A stretch of DNA of 7,589 bases from an uncultured Candidatus Planktophila sp. (GTDB lineage: Bacteria; Actinomycetota; Actinomycetes; Nanopelagicales; Nanopelagicaceae): the NCBI GenBank assembly GCA_937927965.1, contig CALEZA010000134.1, positions 1-7,589 of the forward strand, read 5' to 3'. A program made the position numbers and the translations under genes. The notes below the pieces were generated by a model that ran no database searches, was not told the origin of the DNA, and was given only the letters and a program-made list of their open reading frames with translations. Every line of letters starts with the position of its first letter. Position 1 is the stretch's first letter. Of the stretch, positions 1-5,392 are shown one piece after another.

Positions 1-151
1 CAGCTGCGATCTCAACGAGATCGAGTCCGATTTCATCCGCCATCGCCAAAGCAGCCTCGATATCTACAACTCCAATTTGCTCGCCTGTGTAATTAATCAG
101 ACGCACTTGTGGTGTGCGGATTCGATCATTGATGCGTGGGTCAGTGGTGAT
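1..151 (-). CDS. infC: Translation initiation factor IF-3, N-terminal part (3' end lies outside the window)
   Basis: Binds the 30S subunit, blocks premature 50S joining and checks the start codon-initiator tRNA pairing. Fifty codons are visible. They match the IF-3 N-domain: RINDRIR (residues 6-12), VRLI (16-19), a GEQIGVV block (23-29), and an ALAMADEIGLDLVEIAA helix-strand that runs off the window edge. The start is inferred as ATC at 151-149. Conserved sequence begins within a few residues of it, and GGAG (160-157) sits 5 nt upstream. No ATG, GTG or TTG lies in frame closer than a GTG at 214-212, which would add 21 basic, unconserved-looking residues encoded by structured leader. Rare AUU/AUC starts are a known feature of infC and allow IF-3 to repress its own translation. 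rpmI and rplT would be expected downstream. Family identity is very secure; the start is likely but not proven. Confidence 0.95.
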   Translation of the reverse strand, partial: MTTDPRINDRIRTPQVRLINYTGEQIGVVDIEAALAMADEIGLDLVEIAA

Positions 152-156
152 TTCTA

Positions 157-161
157 CTCCT
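157..161 (-). promoter_or_regulatory. Ribosome binding site of infC
   Basis: On the minus strand AGGAG reads from 161 to 157, followed by TAGAA and then ATC. The Shine-Dalgarno match and the 5-nt spacer are what select the AUC start. The site lies one base past the 3' arm of the leader stem described at 163-220, so folding of that stem could change ribosome access. Confidence 0.7.
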
Positions 162-162
162 A

Positions 163-220
163 TGTTCGGTTCTTGGTTTCGTAAGTAGCTACGACGCCGA
201 AAGAAAAGGCGCACCGAACA
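163..220 (-). promoter_or_regulatory. Predicted three-way-junction RNA structure in the infC leader
   Basis: Read 5'->3' on the minus strand, TGTTCGGT (220-213) is exactly complementary to ACCGAACA (170-163). Inside this stem are two further hairpins. The first is GCGCC (212-208) with GGCGT (198-194), one G-U pair and a 9-nt loop. The second is TCGTA (194-190) with TACGA (183-179) and a 6-nt loop; base 194 can pair in only one of the two. No unpaired bases separate the outer stem from hairpin 1, or hairpin 1 from hairpin 2. AACCAAGA (178-171) is the only long junction strand. The structure ends just before the infC ribosome binding site. Pairings were found by eye, without energy calculation. 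A regulatory role is inference. Confidence 0.5.
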
Positions 221-222
221 AG

Positions 223-240
223 AAAACCCTCAAGGGTTTT
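223..240 (-). terminator. Terminator-like hairpin between the peptidase gene and infC
   Basis: On the minus strand AAAACCC (240-234), loop TTGA, GGGTTTT (229-223) forms a perfect 7-bp stem, then CTTGTT. The A-run, short GC core and T-run resemble an intrinsic terminator, though the GC core is only 3 bp and the T-run is broken by a C. It could end the fabG-fabI-peptidase transcript, or act as an attenuator inside a longer infC leader. The stem is symmetric and could also work on the plus strand, but no plus-strand gene leads into it. Confidence 0.45.
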
Positions 241-354
241 ACCTGACAAACCAATCAGCCGGAGCCGTAGAGGTGGGAGTGCGAACTCCTCTTGCAGCAG
301 CCTGAGCCACTGGTCTGGGGCAAATCTTAGCCGAGCCCCCCTCAGATTGAGAAA
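241..354. other. GC-rich non-coding stretch between the peptidase gene and the infC leader
   Basis: No convincing gene on either strand. Pairing potential includes CTGAG/CTCAG (302-306/341-345) enclosing GGGGC/GCCCC (317-321/335-339), and a 5-bp hairpin GGAGT/ACTCC (276-280/285-289) whose 4-nt loop reads GCGA on the plus strand. A minus-strand TAAGAT (329-324) fits a -10 hexamer and could start the infC transcript, but I found no good -35. The stretch may be the 5' part of a long infC leader, the 3' untranslated region of the upstream operon, or a small RNA; the sequence alone does not decide. Confidence 0.4.
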
Positions 355-993
355 TTACGGTAAATCCACGAGGGCATTGGCCGCCATGGGAGGGCAAACG
401 CCTCCTGGAGCTATAGCACCTTCAAAATGCCACCATTCGTTGGCATAGACCCGACAGAGCCCGAAGCGAGAACCGTTTGCCTCAAGCCAAGCCGCTCCTG
501 GGCGATCGCCTGGGTAGTTCACATCGATTGCAAGTCCGAGAGGGTGGTGGGAGTAATCTGCTGGAAGCACCCACTTAGCAGCTTCAGTTTCACTCCCTCG
601 AATGCGAACTTCACGAGCAAAAAGTTCTGCTTGTCTTGCTTTGCTTCTAAAGCCTGAGGCTATGTAAAGATGAACACCGTCAGATTGCGCTGCCACACTC
701 GCAGCATCAAACCTGGCTTGTAGGAGCGGATGAATCGAGGTCGTTACAGAGCCCTCATTCAATATCTGCTGCAAAGGACCATTGCCGAGTGAGATCAGAT
801 CTCCAGGACAAAGTGAATCTTCGATTACTCGCAGGGTTGCTGTAGTTGTTTCAAAACAAGTGAGAGGCAGCACTTCCTCTTTATAGACAAGCGAACTCTC
901 GCCGAGGAATTCAGCAGTGGCAATCGAAATCGAGATAAAGAAAGTAAGAGCAAGGGCAATAAATGCTCCTCTCTTTCTAGCCACCCATTCCAT
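355..993 (-). CDS. Exported M15-family (VanY-like) D-alanyl-D-alanine carboxypeptidase
   Basis: Likely a zinc peptidase removing the terminal D-Ala from peptidoglycan stem peptides outside the membrane. Numbering here is from the longest start (ATG at 1011, 218 aa). A basic stretch (residues 8-14) precedes one hydrophobic segment (about 15-33), a signal peptide or N-terminal anchor with no lipobox. The catalytic part shows SGFRS (119-123) with Gln127, the SxHxxGxAxD zinc motif (Ser154, His156, Asp163), and ExWH (Glu192, His195). Four cysteines (52, 68, 186, 206) could form disulfides outside the cell. I prefer ATG at 993: GGTGG lies 5 nt upstream and the overlap with fabI falls from 35 to 17 bp; 1011 and 1005 remain possible. 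It is the last gene of the fabG-fabI run, so it is probably co-transcribed with fatty acid synthesis. Family sure; exact substrate not. Confidence 0.85.
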   Translation of the reverse strand: MEWVARKRGAFIALALTFFISISIATAEFLGESSLVYKEEVLPLTCFETTTATLRVIEDSLCPGDLISLGNGPLQQILNEGSVTTSIHPLLQARFDAASVAAQSDGVHLYIASGFRSKARQAELFAREVRIRGSETEAAKWVLPADYSHHPLGLAIDVNYPGDRPGAAWLEANGSRFGLCRVYANEWWHFEGAIAPGGVCPPMAANALVDLP

Positions 994-1744
994 GGAATCC
1001 ACCATCAACATGAATAATCTCAGCCGTTGTCTTTGGGAACCAGTCAGAGAGAAGCGCTACAGATGCCTGCGCTGCTGGTATTGGATCAGTAACATCCCAA
1101 GAGAGAGGACTGCGTTCATCCCAAAGTTCCTTAAAGCGAGCAAAACCAGGAATCGATTTTGCTGCAACTGTACCAATAGGACCAGCTGCCACGAGATTCA
1201 CACGAATATTCTCAGGTCCTAGATATTTTGCTAGATATCGATTGGTGGATTCAAGAGCTGCCTTAGCAACTCCCATCCAGTCATAGAGAGGCCAAGCAAC
1301 TTGAGCATCGAAGTCGAGTCCTACAACTGAACCTCCCCCGTTAAACAGTGGGCGGCATGCAAGTGTCAGAGACTTCAATGAATAAGCGGAGACATGTACT
1401 GCAGTTGAAACATCTTCCCATGTTGTGTTGAGGAAATTTCCACCAAGGGCTGCCTCTGGAGCAAAACCAATTGAGTGAACAACACCATCGAGATGTGGAA
1501 GATACTTGCGAACTTCATCTGCAAGTCGGTCTAGATGCTCTTGGTTTGTGACATCGAGTTCGATGATTGCTGGTTTTTGTGGAAGGCGATCTGCAATACG
1601 AGTTGTCAGACTTAGGCCTCTGCCAAATCCAGTCAGAACGACATTTGCACCCTCTTCTTGGGCAAGGCGTGCAATATGAAAAGCGATTGATCCATCAGTC
1701 AACACACCTGTGACGAGGATGTTCTTTCCTTGAAGAATTCCCAT
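977..1744 (-). CDS. fabI: Enoyl-[acyl-carrier-protein] reductase (NADH), InhA/FabI type
   Basis: Cytoplasmic short-chain dehydrogenase fold enzyme that reduces trans-2-enoyl-ACP, the last step of each type II fatty acid elongation cycle. The 255 residues align by eye with mycobacterial InhA throughout: GKxILVTG at the N-terminus (6-13), SIAFHIA (19-25), LDV (63-65), DGVVHSIGF (86-94), catalytic Tyr154 and Lys161 in YDWMGVAK, AAGPIGT (186-192), and a C-terminal VDGG (246-249). Ser91 matches InhA Ser94 in the cofactor pocket. The substrate-binding loop after AGPI is about ten residues shorter than in InhA. The start codon follows directly on the fabG stop (TAA|ATG, no gap), implying translational coupling; a GGG 7 nt upstream is the only weak ribosome binding site. 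Together with fabG this reproduces the mabA-inhA pair. Confidence 0.95.
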   Translation of the reverse strand: MGILQGKNILVTGVLTDGSIAFHIARLAQEEGANVVLTGFGRGLSLTTRIADRLPQKPAIIELDVTNQEHLDRLADEVRKYLPHLDGVVHSIGFAPEAALGGNFLNTTWEDVSTAVHVSAYSLKSLTLACRPLFNGGGSVVGLDFDAQVAWPLYDWMGVAKAALESTNRYLAKYLGPENIRVNLVAAGPIGTVAAKSIPGFARFKELWDERSPLSWDVTDPIPAAQASVALLSDWFPKTTAEIIHVDGGFHGMGG

Positions 1745-2464
1745 TTAGTGACCCATTCCTAATCCGCCATCGACTGGAATGATGGCTCCTGTTATATAGC
1801 TAGCTTGTGGTGATGCAATAAAAGCGACGACATCTGCGATTTCATCGGCTGAGCAGAAACGACCCAACGGCACTTGTGCAGCAATATCTGAGCGTCTCTT
1901 CTCATCTAACTCTGCTGTCATATCCGTTTCAACAAACCCTGGAGCAATCACATTTGCAGTAATTCCTCTGCTGCCCAATTCTCGTGCATATGAACGAGCC
2001 ATTCCAACTAGTCCAGATTTAGAAGCTGAGTAGTTGACTTGACCAGCCGCGCCAACTCCCCCAACAACCGATCCGATGAAAATTAGTCGACCACGCTTGA
2101 GTTTGAGAAGGCCTTTAGTTGCTCGCTTACTAACTCGAAAAGCTCCTGTGAGATTAGCATTAATAACATTCTCAAAATCTTCATCGCTCATTCGCATCAC
2201 TAAGGTGTCCTTGGTGATGCCTGCATTGGCAACAATGATCTCTGGGACTCCAATTTCAGCCTCAATCTTGGCAAATCCTGCATCCACTGAATCCGAAGAG
2301 GTCACATCCATCTGGACGGCATCAAAGCCTTCTGGTGGGGTGCCGCTGCGGTATGTGATGACCACTCGATTCCCTGCTGCCTTAAGGGCATGAGCTATGG
2401 CAAGGCCAATTCCTCTATTGCCGCCTGTTACTAAGGCGATACTTGGAGATGAAGTCTCTGTCAT
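1745..2464 (-). CDS. fabG: 3-oxoacyl-[acyl-carrier-protein] reductase (FabG/MabA type)
   Basis: NADPH-dependent reductase converting 3-oxoacyl-ACP to 3-hydroxyacyl-ACP in type II fatty acid synthesis, cytoplasmic. The 239 residues show the classical SDR pattern: cofactor motif TGGNRGIG (13-20), NAG (80-82), catalytic Asn104, Ser132, Tyr145 and Lys149 (YSASK), PGFVETDM (175-182) after the active site, and a C-terminal VDGG (231-234). Length is normal. The ATG at 2464 has no Shine-Dalgarno sequence, but a TAAGTT hexamer ends 7 nt upstream, so it is probably the first codon of a leaderless mRNA. fabI follows without a gap, which supports FabG over a catabolic SDR. Confidence 0.95.
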   Translation of the reverse strand: MTETSSPSIALVTGGNRGIGLAIAHALKAAGNRVVITYRSGTPPEGFDAVQMDVTSSDSVDAGFAKIEAEIGVPEIIVANAGITKDTLVMRMSDEDFENVINANLTGAFRVSKRATKGLLKLKRGRLIFIGSVVGGVGAAGQVNYSASKSGLVGMARSYARELGSRGITANVIAPGFVETDMTAELDEKRRSDIAAQVPLGRFCSADEIADVVAFIASPQASYITGAIIPVDGGLGMGH

Positions 2465-2471
2465 GAGAGCA

Positions 2472-2477
2472 AACTTA
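2472..2477 (-). promoter_or_regulatory. -10 element of the fabG operon (leaderless promoter)
   Basis: TAAGTT on the minus strand (2477-2472) fits the actinobacterial -10 pattern TANNNT. It ends 7 nt before the fabG ATG, placing the transcription start at or next to the start codon. No purine-rich ribosome binding site lies between. The -35 region is weak (TGGTTA about 16 nt upstream). Confidence 0.5.
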
Positions 2478-2533
2478 CCCTGCTACTTCAGCGTAACCAG
2501 CATTTTGAGGTCGCGATTACTCGTGAGCACTCC

Positions 2534-2539
2534 TACTCT
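2534..2539 (+). promoter_or_regulatory. -10 element of the DUF3099-SURF1 operon (leaderless promoter)
   Basis: TACTCT fits TANNNT and ends 6 nt before the ATG at 2546, so transcription would begin at the start codon. The six bases between (TACCTT) carry no Shine-Dalgarno sequence. No good -35 was found; TTGAGG at 2505-2510 is too far away (23-bp spacer). Confidence 0.5.
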
Positions 2540-2545
2540 TACCTT

Positions 2546-2839
2546 ATGGCAACCCCTCCGAAGGCAAATCAAGGTCAAAATGAGAGTTTTGATATCACAT
2601 CTGCACCACGCCGCCTGAGTACAGATCTCGGAGCGAGACAGAGGCGATATCTCATCTCGATGATTATTCGAACTGTCTGCTTCCTCCTCACTGTTGCCCT
2701 ACCAAGTCCTTATCGCTGGTTTGCTCTCCTTGGTGCAATGGTTCTTCCCTATGTTGCTGTTGTTGTTGCTAATGCAGGAAGAGAGACTGTGCTTCCAGGA
2801 GATAACATTCTCTCCAACCGTCCAAAAGGAATTGAGTAA
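2546..2839 (+). CDS. DUF3099 family small membrane protein
   Basis: Small actinobacterial protein of unknown function, 97 aa. The polar N-terminus holds the family signature region ITSAPRR (17-23), followed by RQRRYLISMIIRTVCF (31-46), which leads into the first hydrophobic segment (about 36-52). A second segment (58-77) contains LPYVAVVVANAGRE (67-80), which I recognise as the most conserved block of DUF3099. The Arg-rich RQRR before segment 1 suggests that the N-terminus stays in the cytoplasm, giving a two-span hairpin. The ATG at 2546 is favoured because a -10 element lies at leaderless distance. It is first in a two-gene operon with SURF1, whose start lies 3 nt after the stop. A link to respiration or the membrane is suggested only by that neighbour. 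Confidence 0.85.
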   Translation: MATPPKANQGQNESFDITSAPRRLSTDLGARQRRYLISMIIRTVCFLLTVALPSPYRWFALLGAMVLPYVAVVVANAGRETVLPGDNILSNRPKGIE

Positions 2840-2842
2840 TTC

Positions 2843-3565
2843 TTGTCCCGTAAAGAAGAGTTTGCATTCCTGAAAACGCTCTTAGCTCTTCTTCTCATCA
2901 TTGGGTGTTTATGGGCAGCGCAATGGCAGTTTAATCGTGGGCAGGTTCGCCACGATAGAAATGCGACTATCACTTCTCACACATCTCTTCCGATAATCGG
3001 ACTTGACGAAGCCAAGAAAGATTTGGCTAGAAGTGAGTGGCGGACAATTAAAGTCACGGGTTCCTTCGATGGATCTAGACAAATTCTCCTTCGCAACCAT
3101 TACTTCGAAGGCAAGTACGGTTTCGAAGCCCTCACCGCCTTCATTTCAACCGATGGTCAAGAATTCTGGGTGGACAGAGGCTGGGTTCAAGCTGGTGCAA
3201 CTGCGACCGAAAGGCCAGAGTTACCTCCAACTCCTGCAGGTGAAGTAACAATTCTTGGAAGACTCAGGCTCGACACATCTTTGCCTCAAGGTAACTTCTT
3301 TGCCGTTCCAACAGGAAAATCTGGATTGATTTCAGAAGCGAACGCACAATCTTCTAATACAGAAAATGAGATTCGTGCACCGTTCTATCTAGATCTTCTT
3401 GAAGGCAATTTACCTGAACTTACTCCTGCAGTTGTTGCAGAGCTTCCAGAATTATCTGATGGACCACACTTTGCATATGCATTGCAGTGGGTGATATTTG
3501 CAGGATTGGTTGTTTACGGCAGATTCTTAATTCGCCGTGAGGTCTTGACGAGAAAAGAGCTCTGA
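2843..3565 (+). CDS. SURF1 family cytochrome c oxidase assembly protein
   Basis: Membrane chaperone for the haem-copper oxidase; in bacteria it is tied to haem a delivery to subunit I. The 240 residues have the family layout: an N-terminal transmembrane segment (about 10-27) running into WQFNR (28-32), a long extracytoplasmic domain with RGWV (112-115), and a C-terminal GPHFAYALQW (207-216) opening the second transmembrane segment (to about 230). The start is TTG at 2843. No ATG is available near the N-terminus, and an in-frame TAA (2837-2839, the DUF3099 stop) lies only two codons before it, so no farther start is possible. The nearest purine-rich match, AGGA at 2827-2830, is 12 nt away, suggesting coupling to DUF3099 translation. 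Oxidase genes are not in the window. The last 39 bp overlap the exporter gene on the other strand. Confidence 0.92.
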   Translation: MSRKEEFAFLKTLLALLLIIGCLWAAQWQFNRGQVRHDRNATITSHTSLPIIGLDEAKKDLARSEWRTIKVTGSFDGSRQILLRNHYFEGKYGFEALTAFISTDGQEFWVDRGWVQAGATATERPELPPTPAGEVTILGRLRLDTSLPQGNFFAVPTGKSGLISEANAQSSNTENEIRAPFYLDLLEGNLPELTPAVVAELPELSDGPHFAYALQWVIFAGLVVYGRFLIRREVLTRKEL

Positions 3566-5392
3566 ATACAAACCTGAGCTTTTCATTAGTTCCTGATGTG
3601 TGCCCTGCTCGACAATCTCACCAGAGACCATCACCAAGATTTGATCTGCGTGCATGACAGTACTCAATCTATGAGCAATCACAATGGAGGTCCTACCCTT
3701 AAGCGCAACCTCTAGGGCCTCTTGTACTAAATCTTCATTCTCGGAATCCAGGTGGGCTGTAGCTTCATCGAGCAAAACAATCGATGGAGCTTTGAGCAGC
3801 ATTCGAGCAATTGCTAGACGCTGCTTCTCTCCTCCTGAGAGACGATGTCCACGCTCACCCACCATGGTGTCGAGTCCATTGGGTAATTGAGAAATCATCG
3901 ACCAAATCTGAGCAGATTTACACGCTTGAATCATCTCTTCTTCTGTTGCATCACTCTTTGCATATCGAAGATTTTCAGCAATGGATTCGTGGAAGAGATG
4001 AGGATCTTGTGCCACTACGCCAATCTGATCGCGCAGTGACTGCAGAGTGAAATCTCTAATATCAACACCATTGATCTCAATAGATCCCGCCGTCACATCG
4101 TAGAGGCGAGGTAGGAGCGCCGACAGAGTAGTTTTGCCAGCTCCCGAAGGTCCCACTATCGCAGTGAGAGTGCCCGGCATTGCCCTAAAGGAAATTCCCT
4201 TAAGAATCTCCCCGCTTTGCGGGATTTCTGCCTTGGCAACTGACTCCAGAGACGCAAGAGAGATTTCTTCCGCTCGAGGATATGCAAAATGTATATCTTT
4301 AAACTCAACTGAAGCAGCACCACCTTTGAGTTCAACGGCATCAGCCTTCTCTTGAACCATGGGTTGGAGGTCGAGGACTTCAAAGATTCTTTCAAAAGAG
4401 ACGAGAGAAGTCATCACATCAACTCTCACATTTGAAAGTGCTGTTAACGGACCATAAAGACGAGCCAGAAGCGCTGTGATTGCTAACAAAGTTCCAACCG
4501 TGATTGAGCCGTTGATAGCTAAGTGTCCACCGAAACCATAAGCGAAGGCAGTCGCCACTGCCGCCACACTTGTCAGAGAAATAAAGAAGAGTCGATTGAG
4601 CATCGCACTATGGATGCCGATATCTGCAACTTTGCGAGCTCGAGCAGAAAAAGTCGTCGATTCTCTATCAGGATGGCCATAAAGCGAAACGAGCATTGCA
4701 CCAGAAACATTAAAACGCTCAGTCATCGTGCTCGACATTTTCGCGTTGAGATCCATCGACTCTCGAGTCAAAGCTTGAATTTTCTTTCCCACCCATTTAG
4801 TTGGATAGATAAATAGTGGAAGAAGAGCAAGTGAGATAAGGGTGATTTGCCATGATAAGAAAGCCATAGTTCCAGCAACGAGAACCAGACTGATGACATT
4901 GCTGACCAATCCAGCAAGTGTTGAGGTGAAGGCCTGCTGGGCTCCAATCACATCTGAATTCAATCGTGAAATGAGAGCACCAGTCTGGGTGCGTGTAAAG
5001 AATGCAACTGACTGGCGCTGCACATGAGTAAAGACTTGGCTTCGGAGATTAAAAATGAGTCCTTCACCAACACGAGAGGAGAACCAACGCCCAGCGATAT
5101 TGACTGCAGCATCCACCATAGCCAACAACCCAACGATGAGGGCTAACTCTGTAATCAGCCCGCCATTTCCAGGAATGACACCATCGTCAATGAGTTTACG
5201 AAGCAGCAAGGGGGTGGAAACTATAAGGACTGCGTCTATCACAACAGTGACGAGGAAGAGTGCAATATAGGTCTTATAAGGTTGGGCGTAAGTTGCAATC
5301 CTCTTGAGAGTGCCCTCTTTGAGTTTTACTGATTTAACGGATTGATCTGCGGTCATCGACCGCATCATCATCCAGACTGCATGTTGTGACAC
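3527..5392 (-). CDS. ABC exporter, fused membrane and ATPase domains (multidrug/lipid type, half-transporter)
   Basis: ATP-driven exporter working as a homodimer in the cytoplasmic membrane; substrate unknown. The membrane domain covers about residues 38-330 with six predicted helices, and the ATPase domain about 361-615. All nucleotide-site motifs are intact: A-loop Tyr371, Walker A GPSGAGKT (414-421), Q-loop Gln462, signature LSGGE (518-522), Walker B ending in Asp542-Glu543, and switch His574. With nothing degenerate, no partner subunit is needed. An extra 20-odd residues (about 372-394) follow the A-loop; I recall the SLASLESVA part from other actinobacterial exporters. The start is uncertain: GTG at 5392, 8 nt after the sufT stop, lacks a ribosome binding site; ATGs at 5371, 5368, 5365 and 5356 are in frame, and GGA lies 5 nt before 5365. 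It probably shares the suf transcript. The 3' end overlaps SURF1. Confidence 0.92.
   Translation of the reverse strand: MSQHAVWMMMRSMTADQSVKSVKLKEGTLKRIATYAQPYKTYIALFLVTVVIDAVLIVSTPLLLRKLIDDGVIPGNGGLITELALIVGLLAMVDAAVNIAGRWFSSRVGEGLIFNLRSQVFTHVQRQSVAFFTRTQTGALISRLNSDVIGAQQAFTSTLAGLVSNVISLVLVAGTMAFLSWQITLISLALLPLFIYPTKWVGKKIQALTRESMDLNAKMSSTMTERFNVSGAMLVSLYGHPDRESTTFSARARKVADIGIHSAMLNRLFFISLTSVAAVATAFAYGFGGHLAINGSITVGTLLAITALLARLYGPLTALSNVRVDVMTSLVSFERIFEVLDLQPMVQEKADAVELKGGAASVEFKDIHFAYPRAEEISLASLESVAKAEIPQSGEILKGISFRAMPGTLTAIVGPSGAGKTTLSALLPRLYDVTAGSIEINGVDIRDFTLQSLRDQIGVVAQDPHLFHESIAENLRYAKSDATEEEMIQACKSAQIWSMISQLPNGLDTMVGERGHRLSGGEKQRLAIARMLLKAPSIVLLDEATAHLDSENEDLVQEALEVALKGRTSIVIAHRLSTVMHADQILVMVSGEIVEQGTHQELMKSSGLYSELFSRQDLTAN
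3552..3584. terminator. Possible bidirectional terminator hairpin at the convergent gene ends
   Basis: GAAAA (3552-3556) pairs with TTTTC (3580-3584), and GCTC (3559-3562) with GAGC (3576-3579). A 2-nt bulge (3557-3558) and a 13-nt loop interrupt the stem. A-run, GC core and T-run are present on both strands, as in a bidirectional terminator, but the stem is modest. It overlaps the SURF1 stop and lies inside the exporter reading frame on the other strand, where it would come shortly before that gene's stop. That makes full termination on the minus strand doubtful. Confidence 0.3.

Noticed and set aside
152..214. Extended IF-3 start at GTG 214
   Set aside because: The 21 added codons run through RNA structure, encode an Arg-rich sequence without IF-3 homology, and the ribosome binding site is positioned for the ATC at 151.
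276..289. T-arm-like GGAG-TTCGCA-CTCC on the minus strand, suggesting a tRNA
   Set aside because: The loop is six bases and lacks the conserved adenine, and I could not find a matching acceptor stem, D-arm or anticodon arm.
257..316. Fragments resembling a cobalamin riboswitch on the plus strand: an AGCCGGAG string, GTGCGAACTCC and GCCACTG
   Set aside because: The B12-box-like piece lies at the wrong (5') end, the spacing between pieces does not fit the core, and the plus strand leads only into the antisense of the peptidase gene. A covariance-model search would settle it.
331..345. Run of six C (336-341), considered as a 6C small RNA of Actinobacteria
   Set aside because: Only one C6 run is present, with a 3-bp local stem; the 6C family needs two C-rich hairpin loops followed by a terminator.
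427..657. Plus-strand open frame opposite the peptidase gene
   Set aside because: It is antisense to the conserved catalytic region, has no ribosome binding site and shows no recognisable domain.
2749..2973. Minus-strand open frame across the DUF3099/SURF1 junction
   Set aside because: It is antisense to two recognised genes and its translation has no family features.
4156..4395. Open frame on the exporter strand in a different phase
   Set aside because: It lies wholly inside the conserved ABC frame, which continues uninterrupted, so it is a shadow frame rather than a frameshift fragment.
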